A stretch of DNA of 64,000 nucleotides from Anagrus nilaparvatae (GCA_022575985.1 JAKSXM010000263.1:14054001-14118000), one strand, 5' to 3'; positions 21,962 through 33,735 are shown, counted from the stretch's first letter. Made by a program: numbers and translations. The notes: generated by a model not told the origin, from the sequence alone.

Positions 21962-22310
21962 AGTGGATTGACAATTAAAAGAAAAAATATCAGGGTGGAA
22001 ACGTCACATCACGTCACGTCTTTCAGGAAGATTGACAATTAAAAGAACAAATATCAGGGTGGAAACGTCACTTTGAAATTTAAAACATATTTTTATTATT
22101 AAAATTAAATTATTATACATTTTAAGAAGATTTTTATTTAATTCTAATATATTATAATTAATTTATTAAATTATTATAATAAATTTATTATATTATTTTA
22201 TAAACGGTGCGGTCTATTATTATTTCTCTACAACTAAAGCCTTAATTTAAAGTCTATATTTATAGTCTGTTTAATTAATTAATTTATTTATATGTTTAAT
22301 ATAAATATAG
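21962..22310. repeat. 62-bp tandem duplication plus AT-rich DNA
   Basis: GATTGACAATTAAAAGAA and ATATCAGGGTGGAAACGTCAC occur at about 21967 and again at about 22029 in the same order. The rest to 22310 is AT-rich without a gene. Confidence 0.55.
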
Positions 22311-22720
22311 TTATAAATTAGAGGTGAATTGGTGGATAATTGGAACGATCCTGACAATCAGTAAGAGAATTTAGGTTAACATTTGTTTACAATAAAATAA
22401 TGAGAATTTAAAGTTTACAACCGGACTAAAAAATTTAATTTATTGTTATTAGTATCTCAGTCTAACTTTCTCAAAGTCAAAGAATTATAATTTTATCTCA
22501 TCTGACAATATTAGACAAATTTAATGTACTGCGGTTCAGCGTCCCTCCCCGCTTAATTTTACATTGTAGATAGAAAATTATAAATCTGTTTATAAGAGTT
22601 TACATATTTATTAAAATTAAAAGATTTTGATATCCACAAAACTCCTATCTAATGATTAGAATACGGATTTATGAGTTAAGTTCGAGAAATGTCAAAACAT
22701 TTTAAGATTAAGAAAATTAA
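22311..22720 (+). repeat. LTR-element untranslated sequence (relative of 55435-55770)
   Basis: AATTAGAGGTGAATTGGTGGATAA links it to 10239 and to the LTRs near 55-57 kb. GGTTCAGCGTCCCTCC-CGCTTAA (about 22532-22556) and AGAATACGGATTTATGAGTTAAG (about 22658) recur collinearly at 55507-55755. Interpreted as LTR plus 5' leader of a BEL/Pao-type family; no gag follows here. Confidence 0.5.
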
Positions 22721-23190
22721 TTTAAGAAAATTTTAAATAAGAAAGAGAAATTGTCAATTGAAAGAAATATTTACAAAAGAAAATTTAAATTCATTAGTTA
22801 AATTTTATCACATTAATTATAATAATAAAAAATTTAAATAAATTAATTTAGAAAAATTCAGAAAATTAGACAATTTAAAAAATTGAATAAATTTACAATA
22901 AGACATATTCAATTTTTATAATAATAAGACCCTTGCAAACATTTAGCAAATATGATCTATAAAATTATAATTGACAAAATTTAATAAATTTGACAATAAG
23001 TTAACATAATTTTGCAATTTAAGAATTCATATAACATTTTGATTTTGTAGAAAATAATTTTAAATTTTAAATTTGACTCTAGGAAAATTAGACTGAAACA
23101 TATTGGTGTTTTTGAAAAAAAATAGAAAATTTAACATCAAATTTGAGATATAATGAATTGTATTTAACATGATGATAACATCAAATATAA
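22700..23190. repeat. Dispersed repeat, copy 2 (partner at 7948-8440)
   Basis: Collinear with 7948-8440 over about 490 bp. Contiguous with LTR-family sequence on its left, supporting an origin as untranslated element sequence. Confidence 0.55.
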
Positions 23191-23275
23191 ACTTATTTCA
23201 ATCTTGTAACGATTATGTATATAATTGGACAAGAATAAAATTACTACTACTACTAATTTGCATTAATGATGTTTA

Positions 23276-23632
23276 GCTGTTAAAAGGGGAAGGCCAAAAG
23301 TACCTTATGAAGTTTGTTCAAAACCAACCAAATATAGACGAATATGTTATTTAAAAAATAATAACAGCTCGAAAGAAATGTATGGAGCAACCAAATATTT
23401 AATGAGAGCTGATGGTAACAAAATATGTGCAAAAATTTTTGATAGAATTGCCAACAAGGAACTTGCATATATATTTTTAAAAGAAATAGAAGAAAATAAA
23501 AAAATTTTTATCATTGAAGCTTTTTCTTTGTTAATTGAAGCAGATTTGTCAGTAAAAGAATATCAAAAAATTCGCCTGATTTCTCCTGAATCTTGGAAGA
23601 TATTTCCAATTTATAAAAAGGTAAATAGATAA
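23276..23632 (+). CDS. Unknown open frame, possible exon with AT-hook-like start
   Basis: A pyrimidine-AG at 23272-23275 could be an acceptor. The frame then runs 118 codons to a TAG at 23630-23632. It opens with a KRGRPK motif (AT-hook-like), a Tyr/Arg basic patch, a stretch with G-A-T...LMRADGNKICAKIFDRI, and ends in an acidic/hydrophobic helix (EAFSLLIEADLSVKEYQKIR). The pattern GRP...ELS(G)AT...LR.DG.......SL..EA.LS..QY..IR is, from memory, shared by uncharacterised proteins repeated in insect and cnidarian genomes, so it may belong to a mobile element. No function can be given. The frame is intact across its length, unusual for this window. Confidence 0.4.
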   Translation, partial: AVKRGRPKVPYEVCSKPTKYRRICYLKNNNSSKEMYGATKYLMRADGNKICAKIFDRIANKELAYIFLKEIEENKKIFIIEAFSLLIEADLSVKEYQKIRLISPESWKIFPIYKKVNR

Positions 23633-24191
23633 ATGGGTAGATTTAAATGAAGCGTGAATGAAATGTATGCTAGGTTCTTCAAAACTGCCCCAAAGTATTA
23701 TTAAAAAAGTAAGAAAAATCTGGGATAATTTTTTTTATTTTTTCTGTTAAAAACTATCATTCACATGAAAAACTTTTTCCTCTTGGTTCCGTTAGGAAAT
23801 TTACCTGGAAATCCAATTCCAGGATTAAAAAATTTTTTTGAGCACTGCATGCACGAGAAATAGCTAATACAGGCTGCTTTTTTCAGAAGCAGATTTTTCA
23901 AATTTCTCAACTGCCTTTTAGTGAAAAATCTTCTAACTAGGCTTATATTTTTCCTTGAACTTTATATTTTTTTGTCAAAAAAAGAATTTTCATGAGACAT
24001 CGCTTTTTGAGAGCTCTAGATAAAAAAATAGCAGCTTTAAAAAGTTCATTTTTTACAAATTTATAATTTCCCCCAATTAAAAATTTGACCGAAAAATTTG
24101 GCTACCGCAGGAAACATAACATAAGATTAAGGATATCTTTTCATATTTTCAATAGCATTTATGTTAAAACAGCAAAATAATAAAAAAAACG
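23633..24191. other. AT-rich DNA, nothing recognised
   Basis: No gene or clear repeat. Confidence 0.4.
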
Positions 24192-24381
24192 CTGCCAAGT
24201 AATTGGCACTATGTTTCCTCATTAGCAATAACAAAATGTTGTCAATGTTCTATTTTACCTAATAAAAAATTAAAATATTAGAATAATTATTCCAAATATT
24301 CTAAATTTAATAAAGAAAAGTTTTGGTTAAACTTTCCCCTGATACCCAAAAAATTTTCAAAACTCATAATTCCAGGTATTA
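24192..24381. repeat. 190-bp dispersed repeat, direct copy of 31693-31878
   Basis: CTGCCAAGTAATTGGCACTATG, CCTCATTAGCAATAACAAAATGTTG-like and ACTTTCCCCTGATACCCAAAAA blocks match 31693-31878 almost base for base. The copies end at the same word, CCAGGTATTA, after which this one joins the long inverted repeat and the other joins a satellite. That shared breakpoint marks an insertion boundary. Confidence 0.8.
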
Positions 24382-25436
24382 CCCTCACGGAACAAAACGA
24401 TTAAAAATCATTAAAACGCCAATCGAATTCAATGCTCAAATTTCCCTATCATTGAAAAAGATTGAAATTCAATCGTTTTTAATGATATTTAATGATTTCA
24501 ATAGTTTTTAATCGTTTGAATCTCTTTTAACCGAATTTAAGACTCTTTTAGAACTAAACTCTTTTATTGGATACTGAAAATTATTTGTCAACAAAAAATT
24601 TCATTTTTTTACCGAATTACAATTTTTCGGGAATTCAAAATGGCAGTCAAAAATTTTTATAGCGTTCAAAATAATATTTTTACTGGACTAACAGGTGAGT
24701 AAAAATATTAATTTAGTTAACATTTTTATTCATTGATACGGAATTAATTTTTCGGAAATCCAATATGGCGGAACGAAAAAAAAATGTGTAACTAGCTTGT
24801 GTAATGACACAACCAATGAGCATGAAACATGTTTACTTATAGCTATACTTCTACAAAAAAAAAAAAATAAATAAAATGAGAAAATTTTCATTTTTTTACA
24901 CTAGCATATTTTCTGATTTTCCAAGATGGCGGAACAAAAGACATTAAAAGTAGAACAAAGTAGAAATATCTACATTACCTGGGGGTTTTTGAGGTGAAGA
25001 AAAAAGTTTTCAATTATGAAAATTTTCATATTTTCACCCAAGCATATTTTCCGATTTTCCAAGATGGCGGATCAAAAAAACATGTCACAATAAGCTTTTT
25101 ACATTGTCTGAGGGTTTTTGAGGTTGTAAAGAACAAAAGAACGTTTATTGAATATAATTTTTCATTTTTTGGCCCCAGCATATTTTCCGATTTTCCAACA
25201 TGGCGGAACAAAAAACATGAAAAAAAGAACTTTCTACATTATCTAGGGGTTTTCAAGGTTGAGAAAAACGTTTTCATTGATGAAAAAATTTATTTTTTGG
25301 CCCCAGCTTATTTTCTAATTTTCCAATATGGCGGACCAAAAAACATGTTAGAATAATAAGCTTTTTATATTGCCTGGGGGGGTTTCTAGGTTGAGTAAAA
25401 CGTTTTTAATAATTTTTTATTTTTTCACTCCGTAAT
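24382..25436. repeat. Long inverted repeat, left arm (partner 35690-36865), with satellite-like monomers
   Basis: Starts CCCTCACGGAACAAAACG; the partner ends in its reverse complement (CCGTGAGGG at 36857-36865). The arms can be followed over more than 1 kb through ATTGGATACTGAAAATTATTTG, GGACTAACAGGTGAGTAAAA and CACTCCGTAATATT. From 24765 onward the arm is made of five to six ~110-130 bp monomers, each with an A-GATGGCGGA-CAAAAAACAT core, related to the satellite at 16.2-18 kb. Open frames inside it are by-products. Confidence 0.8.
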
Positions 25437-25734
25437 ATTTTTTCCAGTGCCGAACTAAGACTGGTGGAGGCTTCTTGGCGGAAATATGGCAAAGGCCTAC
25501 TTAAGGCGACAAAAATTAAAAAAAATTTACTTTTTAATAAAATTTTAATATCCTTTTACATAAAATTTATGCATTAATAAATTTTACATTTAAAGTTAAA
25601 CAATTGATTCAGATAGCATCTTCTTTTTTATTCTTAAATCTTTATCAACTTCGTTTAAAACCCTGATAAAAGCCCACCCTAAGAAATGAGAAGTAAAAAA
25701 ACTATATACAAGTCTCACACCTCAAAAGCCTGAG
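25437..25734. other. AT-rich DNA, nothing recognised
   Basis: Spacer between the long inverted repeat and the next foldback. No gene. Confidence 0.4.
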
Positions 25735-26170
25735 ATGGACCAAAATCACCAATTTTTAAATTACTGCAAAAATTATAACTCTTGACGGAATATGGTTTTC
25801 AGGTCCCAAAAGTTTTCTACAAGCTTCAAGATTCCAAAAATTCTTTACTCATCTCTTGTCTTTAAATTGTTTTTAAGATATCTGTTTTCAAAGATAATAA
25901 TAAAAATTAACTTTTTTTAAAAATCCTGAAATTGGGACTCCGAATTTAAATTTTTATCTCTGGAAAACAGATACTTGAAAAGGGACGAGTAAAAAATTTT
26001 TGGAAACTTAAAGCTTGTAGAAAGTTTTTGAGACCTACAAAGTCTATTTTCGTCATAAATTACAATTTTGGCAGCATTTAAAAATTGGTGATTTTTGGCT
26101 AGACTAATGGCTACTCGGGTTATTAGCTATAGCAATTTAAGAACTAGTGATAAAAAATTGCGGTTTACTG
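25735..26170. repeat. Foldback element, ~435 bp
   Basis: CCAAAATCACCAATTTTTAAATTACTGC (left) pairs with the complement of GCAGCATTTAAAAATTGGTGATTTTTGG (right); arms of about 200 bp meet near 25915 around a TTTCAAAGATAATAATAAAAATT centre. Related single arms or pairs occur at 28400-28580, 31158-31505, 34590-35060 and 39890-40110. Confidence 0.75.
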
Positions 26171-27128
26171 AGTTTGATAGGTAACTCCAAATCACAACTG
26201 GAAGGTATTTGGTTATGTCGCGAGGTTAGAGAGTTATATTGAAAATTACCAAAAAATCGTATTTATACTATATACCGTTAAAGACGGGTAGAGCGAAGCT
26301 GATCAAATAGAAAAAAGCAAGAAAAGAGTTTCATTAATTTTTTAATTTAGGGACTGTGTTAAGTAAATCTTGCTACTTACTATTTTCAAAAGCTTTTGAC
26401 CTAAAAATTGAAATTTGGTCAATAAAAATGATTTTTTTCTTAAAGAAATTAATTTCCAGGGAAAAATTAATCGATTTAAAAAAAAAAATTATTATTTTAC
26501 GATGAAAATCAAGCGAGTAATGCATGTTTAAAGTTCAGAAACAGACTTTTTTCAATAAAATTTCAATCTTTTTTAAGATGAATTTGGGCAAAATCTTAAA
26601 TTGACGATAACTTGGCTAAATTTCATCGTAAAAAGATAAGTTTTTTTTTCTTCTGGAGTGGTTTTTCCCTGGCAATCCAAATTTTTCATCTATTTCTTTA
26701 AATTTAATAAAGATTTATTGTTAAAAATCAAATTTTCGGATTTTGATCTCTCAGTCACCCACAAAATTGACTAAAAATTTTTTAGACAAGCAGCTCCAAC
26801 TTACTGCTATGGAAATATGAAAATAACAAACTATTCCCGAAAACTTTGTAGTATCAGATTTTGTCGTCATTTTTTTTCGACTTTTCGCTCGTTCAAGCTA
26901 GGTGTGGGATAAAACTACCCCTGAATTTAACAAAAAATGAAAAAAAATTATAACTGGTTTGTGCTTTCACACAACCAGCGATCGTGGAAAATGTTCACTT
27001 ATAACACTATTAACGTAAATTCCCTAATTATTATAAGTCCTAAGACCGAAATTACAATAAATCCTGAAATATAAATTATACTAAATCCATATTAAACCTA
27101 TATAAAGTATTCTAAGTTGTTGTTCTTA
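26171..27128. other. AT-rich DNA, nothing recognised
   Basis: Includes a TAGAGCGAAGCT word near 26287 that recurs at 30760 and 58437 and probably marks ends of repeat copies. No gene seen. Confidence 0.35.
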
Positions 27129-27342
27129 TCAGGGCCTGATCAGGCCCTGACTCCCACTTCAAATTATTCTAAGACCCTTAATCGGAAATATTCTAAGTGA
27201 GCATTCCGACGAGAAAAAAAATATTAACCACCACCTCCAAAATTTACTCCCACTTTTTATTATTTAACATGCAAGAATGGAACGAGAGGGGGTAAATATC
27301 GAAGGTGGGGGTTATAAATTTTTTCTCGTCTGAATGCTCCCT
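27129..27342. repeat. Perfect 22-bp palindrome and a 141-bp hairpin MITE
   Basis: 27129-27150 is a perfect palindrome with half-site TCAGGGCCTGA. Next to it, GAGCATTCCGACGAGAAAA (27199 on) pairs with TTTTTCTCGTCTGAATGCTC (ending 27339), giving arms of about 50 bp with a few mismatches. No transposase is associated. Confidence 0.65.
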
Positions 27343-27640
27343 GAGTCCATTTCACCCCCCCCCCCTAAAAATGTCATAAATATTTCAACCCCCCCCCCCC
27401 TTAAAACGTCAATCGTGGTCCCGAACGGGACGTGAAATTTATTTTATTACGTGAATCACTATTTTTTGTAATCTTAGCTGCAATTGGTTAACTAATAAGC
27501 AAATATTTGTAATCTTAGCTGCAATTGGTTAACTAATAAAAAAAAAAATGCATCCGCTCTGGATCACCCTGTATTTTAACCCCCCCCCCATACCCCTAAA
27601 ACGTCAATTTTTTACCCACCCCCTACCGAGACGGACTAAC
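27343..27640. repeat. Poly-C runs and a 34-bp tandem duplication
   Basis: C-runs of nine to thirteen occur near 27353, 27391 and 27580, each followed by a TAAAA(C/T)GTCA word, suggesting a degenerate tandem unit. The 34-mer starting TTTGTAATCTTAGCTGCAAT occurs at 27465 and 27506. Confidence 0.55.
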
Positions 27641-27823
27641 CCATCCAATGAACATGTTCCATGTTTAAAATGTATTACATTTTATTTTTCAGACTTTTCA
27701 TAACTTCTGTGATATGAAAAATGGCTTTTTTTAACATATTTATTTATTAAGTAAAAAAACAGAGGAATAATATAGGAAATAGTGGGGAAAATTTTTTTTT
27801 AAATCCTGAAAAAGGCATATACA

Positions 27824-28010
27824 CGGTCTTTGGGTGCTGGACGTGTTATTTTTAAAGTCAAATGACAAAAAAAATTAAAGGGTTGGTATTAACTATTATA
27901 TCGTAGTATTAGTGAACGCGACATACGGAGATTTTCCATTGATACCAACCTATGAATTTAATTTTATCATATGACTTTAAAAATACCATGCCCAGCACCG
28001 ACCATGGAAG
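27824..28010. repeat. Foldback element, ~185 bp
   Basis: GGTCTTTGGGTGCTGGACG ... TTTTTAAAGTCAAATGA (27824-27870) pairs with TCATATGACTTTAAAAATACC ... CCAGCACCGACC (27967-28003); the inner GGTTGGTATT/GATACCAACC pair extends the arms. Confidence 0.6.
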
Positions 28011-28765
28011 ACCATGTAATAATAAAGATTTTGCAAGAAAAAAATTTGCTTAAGTTCTCTTATGCAAAAAGTTAACAAAGCTGCAAAAAGAGGGCAGATT
28101 TTTCGGTGTCTTTACATTGCTTTCGCTAACAAGAGACCACTACCTTTAGGAAACCAAATTATAAATAACTTTCATTAATATATTGAAAAAAAAAAACCCT
28201 ATAACCTTTATTCCAACGGGCCTTCAAATACTGTGCACATCAAGGCTTTTAAATAGAACTTTTTGGTAATATTGCTTTTTAGTTAGTTAGTTAACAAAAA
28301 AACTTCTTGTTGGTCACAATTTTTTGGTATTAATGTCATTTGTCAAGTCTCGGATACCGCAATTTTTTATCGCTGATTTTCTCAATGTCATAGCAAATTA
28401 ACCAAATGGTCTTTATTGGCCCAAAATGATTAACTTTTAAATTCTCTCAAAAATTGCAATTTTAGACAAAAATGGGTTTTATAGGTCTCAAAAATTTTCT
28501 AAAAGCTTTTTTCTAAAAATTCTTTATTTGTCTTTCAGAATTGTTTGTTTGCAAAATATTTTAACATTTTAATTTTTTATTTTAAATTCTCTTCTTTACA
28601 GTCAGTAAATTGAATGCCCATTTTTGGCCCAAAATGATCAATTTTCAATTTGTTAAATCGTAGTTTTAACATTGAACATATTATAAGGAGGAGTAGCCTG
28701 TGAACCTGAAAATCAAGTAGGGTCAAGTGTGTCTGATTTAAGGGGGGAGGTCCAAATTTCAATTT
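28011..28765. repeat. AT-rich DNA with a single arm of the 25735-type foldback
   Basis: 28360-28580 resembles one arm of the foldback family (GCAATTTTTTATCGCTGATT, GGCCCAAAATGATTAA, AATTTTCTAAAAGCTTTT). No gene. Confidence 0.4.
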
Positions 28766-28767
28766 CG

Positions 28768-28998
28768 GCACTTAGAATAATCCGGGGTTAGGGACTTAAA
28801 ATAAATTCTATTTAGGGACTGAGAATAATTTACTTTTAAAAGCTTTGAAAAATTCAAGTTTAGGGACTTACAATAATCCGGGTTTAGAGACTTATAATAA
28901 TTCGAGTTGAAGGACTTAGAATATTTTCGATTTAAGGACTTAGAATAATACAGGTTTACAGAATCGAAATAATTTGGGTTTAGAATCTTAACACCTAG
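28768..28998. repeat. Minisatellite, ~33 bp unit, about seven copies
   Basis: Degenerate copies of GGTTTAGGGACTTAGAATAAT-like units run through the interval. Because 33 is divisible by three, the minus strand reads as an 11-residue repeat (core Y-x-KSLN). That reading is a by-product rather than evidence of a gene. Confidence 0.65.
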
Positions 28999-29431
28999 CA
29001 AAGGTGATAATTACAAATTATAAGAATAGCGATTTTATTGTAATATTGCTTATAATTTATGTATTATAATTAGTCCTTTTTTGAGGTTTAGTTTTCACGT
29101 CCTATAATTAGTCTTATAGTCCAATTAGAGCTTGTAATTATTAAATCCCAATAGTTTCTTATCCTTTCTTCAAAAAAGGCAGTTAATTAGATAATTTTAG
29201 CTCTGCTTCCAAAATATTGCAAGAAAACCTTAAAATTGGGTAGTTTTTGCTGATTTCATTTCCTCTACTTCTCAGCCACTTTATACCCCAGATCGCGTAA
29301 TTCAGAATCAAAGCATAACTACTTTTCTATTCTAATTTTTTTGATCGCATGTTCTGGAAAAAGTTAATCAATTTTTGAAAAATAAAACTGAAATTATGAC
29401 ACCACGAAAGAGACTAGATTTTTAGATTAGG
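28999..29431. other. AT-rich DNA, nothing recognised
   Basis: No gene. The right part may be weakly paired with 29640-29770 as an outer extension of the next foldback. Confidence 0.35.
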
Positions 29432-29639
29432 CCAAAACATACTTAATTTATATTTTAAATTTTTCGGTATTTTGGCTCTGGAGGGGCATGTCGGGCCATT
29501 GATACCTGCCATTTAACCGCGCTCTTATTGTTTATAGTATACATGATTTTGAACTCTGATAAATGTCTTCAATGTCCCGACATGCCTCTCCAGAATTAAA
29601 ATACCAAAAAATTTAAAATATAAATTAAGTATGTTTTGG
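29432..29639. repeat. Foldback element, ~210 bp
   Basis: CCAAAACATACTTAATTTAT ... GGAGGGGCATGTCGGG (29432-29495) is the reverse complement of CCCGACATGCCTCTCC ... ATAAATTAAGTATGTTTTGG (29576-29639), arms about 70 bp, loop about 65 bp. Confidence 0.75.
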
Positions 29640-30896
29640 TGTTAATTTAAAAACGTAGGCTATTCCGGGGTTTCATACTTTTAGTTTTTTTTTCAAAAAT
29701 TGGCCATTTGTGTGGACCTAAAATTTTTTCCGGAACACGCGGCCGAAAAAATTAGGATACGAAAGTGCATGTATTTAGATCTTGAATAACCCTGAGCCAA
29801 AATTCAGCTGTAATACTCACACGAACTTATTACCATCCATTATCATCACCAGGTTCCTAAACTCTTTTTTATTTACTAAAATTACGCTTTAATATAATTT
29901 TATAAAATAGTTTTAACTATTTAAAAAAATCGGTTTTTAAACAACCGGTTTTTTTTTCAATGTAACCGACACAAGAATTAAAAACTTTTTAGTTATTAGT
30001 TTCTAATAAATTTTTCAAGTGTTGATTTTATAGTAAGTTTGAAATCAAATTCTGATAATAGCGAGACTTTTTATCATATGGATACATTTTTTGAAAAATA
30101 AATTTTTGTTAGAACTCGTAGATAGGCTCTTGGGCATTAAATGTTTAATTCAATAAAATTCGGATTAATTAATAAATAATAAAAACCGCAAAGAATTATA
30201 AAAAAGCCAAGGTTTTTTTATTTCAGGCACGATCACATATTTATTGAGTATTTTCTCTTTAATAACGTTGATGGGATCCAAACCCTCGTAAATTGAAAAC
30301 TATTATTTATTATCACACACCAAGGCAATATAAGCATGTAGAGCATCGGAATGACCTGGGGACCAAATTTCTCTACGAATTGGACAATTTAGAATCTTTT
30401 CGGTTTTTTTGACCTGACAAACTTATAAGGCACTATTTCATCTCTGTATTGCATACATAGGGTGATCATGCGTAAAAATATAAGTATCTTGTGTTATTTT
30501 GCATTTCTATGATATTTCACCGGATGCAAAGTTTATACAAAAGCTATGAAATTTATTACGAAGTTGACATTTATAAGGTTTTTCATCTCTGTGAAGCGAA
30601 AATACAAGAATTAACATGCTTTTAAAAATACCGGAATGGGCTTAAAAACTATAGGTTCTATCAACTCGATAAAACAAACCCAGTTTTAAGAACTGAAAGT
30701 GATCCGATGGATCGTTATTGAGATATCGTGCCCACAAGGTGTCGATTTTTGCATCCATTAAGGTAGAGCTTCGCTCTATAATTAATATTGAGTCCTACGT
30801 TTTTAAGCCCAGAAGGCCTATTTTAATAAATAGAGGCTATCGGGTTTTTTTTCAACATATGGGTCGCCAAATTGCAATCTATAGTTACTGATGACT
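29640..30896. other. AT-rich DNA, nothing recognised
   Basis: Around 30705-30785 is a TCGTTATTGAGATATCGTGCCCACAA ... AGAGCTTCGCTCT stretch that has relatives near 18230 and 58437. No gene seen. Confidence 0.35.
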
Positions 30897-31505
30897 ATTG
30901 AAAAAATACCCAATACACCCTCTGTGTATTCCGACATACCTTCTGGGCCTAGAAACACAGGGCTCAATGTTACGATAATGTTAAAAAACAAGATTTTTAA
31001 GCAAATTTCCAAATAGAGTTATCATAATATATGGCTGTCATCCTACAATTCAACGAAAATACTTCCGCTGGCCTCATTATTTTTTTATAAGTGCCACCTT
31101 TCATTCCCCATAAACCATAATTTTTATCACCGGTTCTTTCATCGTTATAGTAAAAAAACCAAATGCCCAATTTTTGCCCAAAATGACCAATTTTTAAATT
31201 GCTGCTAAAATTGTAATTTTCAATAAAAATAGGTCTTATATTTCTAAAAAATTTTGTATGAGCTCTAAATTTCCAAAAACTCTTTATTCTTTCATTACGA
31301 TTGTTCATTTAGCAAATAGGATAATTTACAGAATCTTAATTTTTTTCATTTTTTTATTACTATCCTTGTAGAGAGTAAAATATAAGTAAAGAATTTTCGG
31401 AACTTGCAAAAAATTTTTGAGTCTAAAATTATCATTAAAAATTACAATTTTAGCAGCAATTTAAAAATTGATCATTTTTGGGCGAAAATGGGCATTTGGT
31501 TTATT
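30897..31505. repeat. Dispersed repeat and foldback (direct copy of 39713-40110)
   Basis: 30897-31318 is collinear with 39713-40110 (GAAAAAATACC, CCTTCTGGGCC-AGAAACACAGGG, AATGTTA..ATAA, CCAAATAGAGTTATCAT, CCAAAATGACCAATTTT). 31158-31318 folds onto 31380-31505, with GCCCAATTTTTGCCCAAAATG pairing with CATTTTTGGGCGAAAATGGGC. Confidence 0.7.
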
Positions 31506-31692
31506 GACTGATGAGAGAAACGATGATAAAAAATTGCGGTTTATGGGGATTAAAACACAGTTCTTATGTAAAAAAAAGGCTGGCGGCATATTTTTTTTTT
31601 AAATACCATTTCCTTAATCTACATAGGTTTAAGGATTGTGTTACATATATTATTTTTTTACTTTAAAAAAATATTAACATTTAAAAAATACC

Positions 31693-31878
31693 CTGCCAAG
31701 TAATTGGCACTATGGTTCCTCATTAGCAATAACAAAATGTTGTCAATATTCTATTTTACCTAATAAAAAATTAAAATATTAGAATAATTGTGCCAAATAT
31801 TCTAAATTTAATAAAGAAAGTATATAAACTTTCCCCTGATACCCAAAAAATTTTCAAAACTTTAAATTCCAGGTATTA
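31693..31878. repeat. 190-bp dispersed repeat, partner of 24192-24381
   Basis: See the left copy. This copy ends at CCAGGTATTA and is followed directly by the satellite array. Confidence 0.8.
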
Positions 31879-33735
31879 ATACTTTCAGAGAAATAAAATT
31901 GGCACTACGTCAATAAAAAGATAATATTTTTTTAACTTTTTAATGTAAAAAATTTTGAAAAAAAAAAATTCGAAAAATTACTTATCAGATGGAGAGATCC
32001 TTTAAAAACGATAATTCTAGATATTCGTACTTTTATAGGAAGAAATTAAGTATTACGTCCTAAAATAAAAAAGATTGTTAAATTATTGTTTTTTTCTAAT
32101 TTTTTTATGTAAAAAATTTTAAAAGAAAATTTTAAAAAAAAATTAGGTATCAGATTGTTGATATCCAGTTAAAAAGATAATTCTACATATTAGTACTTTC
32201 ATGGAAAAAAATGAGGTACTGCGTCCAAAAAGAAAAAAAAGTATGCTATTTTTTTAATTATTTTATGTAAAAAATTAAAAAAAAAAAAAATTTCGAAAAA
32301 TTATGTATCAGATGGAGAAATCCTTTACAAACGATAATCCTAGATATTCGTACTTTCATAGGAAAAAATTAAGTAATACGTCCTAAAATAAAAAAAATTT
32401 TGGCGGTTTTTGTATTTTTTGGCGACAAAAATTTTGAGAAAAAAATTTTGAAAAAATTAAGTATCAGGTCCAAAAAATTACTATAAATAATATTTCTAAA
32501 ACTAGTACTTCCACAGAAATAAATTAAGTACTGCGTCCATAAAGAAAAAAAAAATTGGTATTTTTTGTATTTTTTGGTGAAAAAAATTTTGAGAAAAAAA
32601 TTTTCAATAAATAAATTATAAGATTGGAGATATCGAGTAAAAACGATACTTCTAGATATCAGTACTTTCATGGAAAAAAATGAGGTACTACGTCCAAAAA
32701 GTAAAAAAATTATGGTATTTTTTTAATTATTTTATGTAAAAAATTTTTTAAAAAAAATTTCGAAAAATTATGTATCAGATGGAGAAATCCTTTACAAACA
32801 ATAATTCTAGATATTCGTACTTTCATAGGAAAAAATTAAGTATTACGTCCTAAAATAAAAAAAATTTTGGCGTTTTTTGTATTTTTTGGCGATAAAAATT
32901 TTGACAAAAAAATTAAAAAAAAATTAAGTATTAGGTCCAAAAAATTACAATAAACGATATTTCTAAAACTAGTACTTCCATGGAAATAAATTAGGTACTA
33001 CGTCCAAAAAGAAAAAAAAAATTGGTATTTTTTGTATTTTTTTGTGAAAAAAATTTTAGAAAAAAAATTTTCAGAAAATTAAGTATCCGATTTGAGATAT
33101 CATGTGAAAACCATACTTTCAAATACTAGTACTTTCATGGGAATAAATGAGGTATTACATCCAAATTAAAAAAAAAAAAAAGCAGTTTGAGATTTTTTGA
33201 TAAAAAAATGTTTGGAAAAGAAAATTAGGTCTTAATTCGATAATGGTTTTGAAATATCACTAGTTAAAATATTTTCAGATATTAGTACTTTCATAGAATT
33301 AAATGAGGTATTACACCAAAAAAAAAAAAATATTGCAGTTTTTTTTATTTTTCTTTTTTTTTAATTTTGACAAAAAAAATTTTAAAAAAATTAAGTATCA
33401 GATCCAAAATTTACAATAAACAAGGTCCTTAAAACTAGTACTTCCATGGAAATAAATTAGGTACTACGTCCAAAACGAAAAAAAAAATTGGTATTTTTTG
33501 TATTTTTTTGTGAAAAAAATTTTAGAAAAAAAAATTTCAGAAAATTAAGTATCCGATTCGAGATATCATGTGAAAACCATACTTTCAAATATAAGTACTT
33601 TCATGGAAATAAATGAGGTATTACATCCAAATTAAAAAAAAAAAAAGTACCTCGAGCTTTTTTAGTGAAAAAATTTTTGAAAAAAAAAATTAGGTCTTAA
33701 TTCCATAATGTTAGTGAAATATCAGCGATTACATA
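31879..33735. repeat. Satellite array, ~157 bp monomer, ~470 bp three-monomer higher-order unit
   Basis: About twelve monomers with the core TAGTACTTTCATGGAAATAAATGAGGTATTACGTCC. Three types alternate: TTCGTACTTTCATAGG (32350, 32820), CTAGTACTTCCATGG (32502, 32972, 33437) and CAGTACTTTCATGG (32191, 32661, 33130), each recurring at about 470 bp. Lone monomers of the same family lie at 42055-42215 and 43005-43150. Confidence 0.85.

Noticed and set aside
24994..25356. 120-codon frame in the long inverted repeat
   Set aside because: Repeats the monomer unit and is not kept open in the partner arm.
28759..29001. 80-codon minus-strand frame with an 11-residue repeat
   Set aside because: Explained by the 33-bp minisatellite; no independent evidence of translation.
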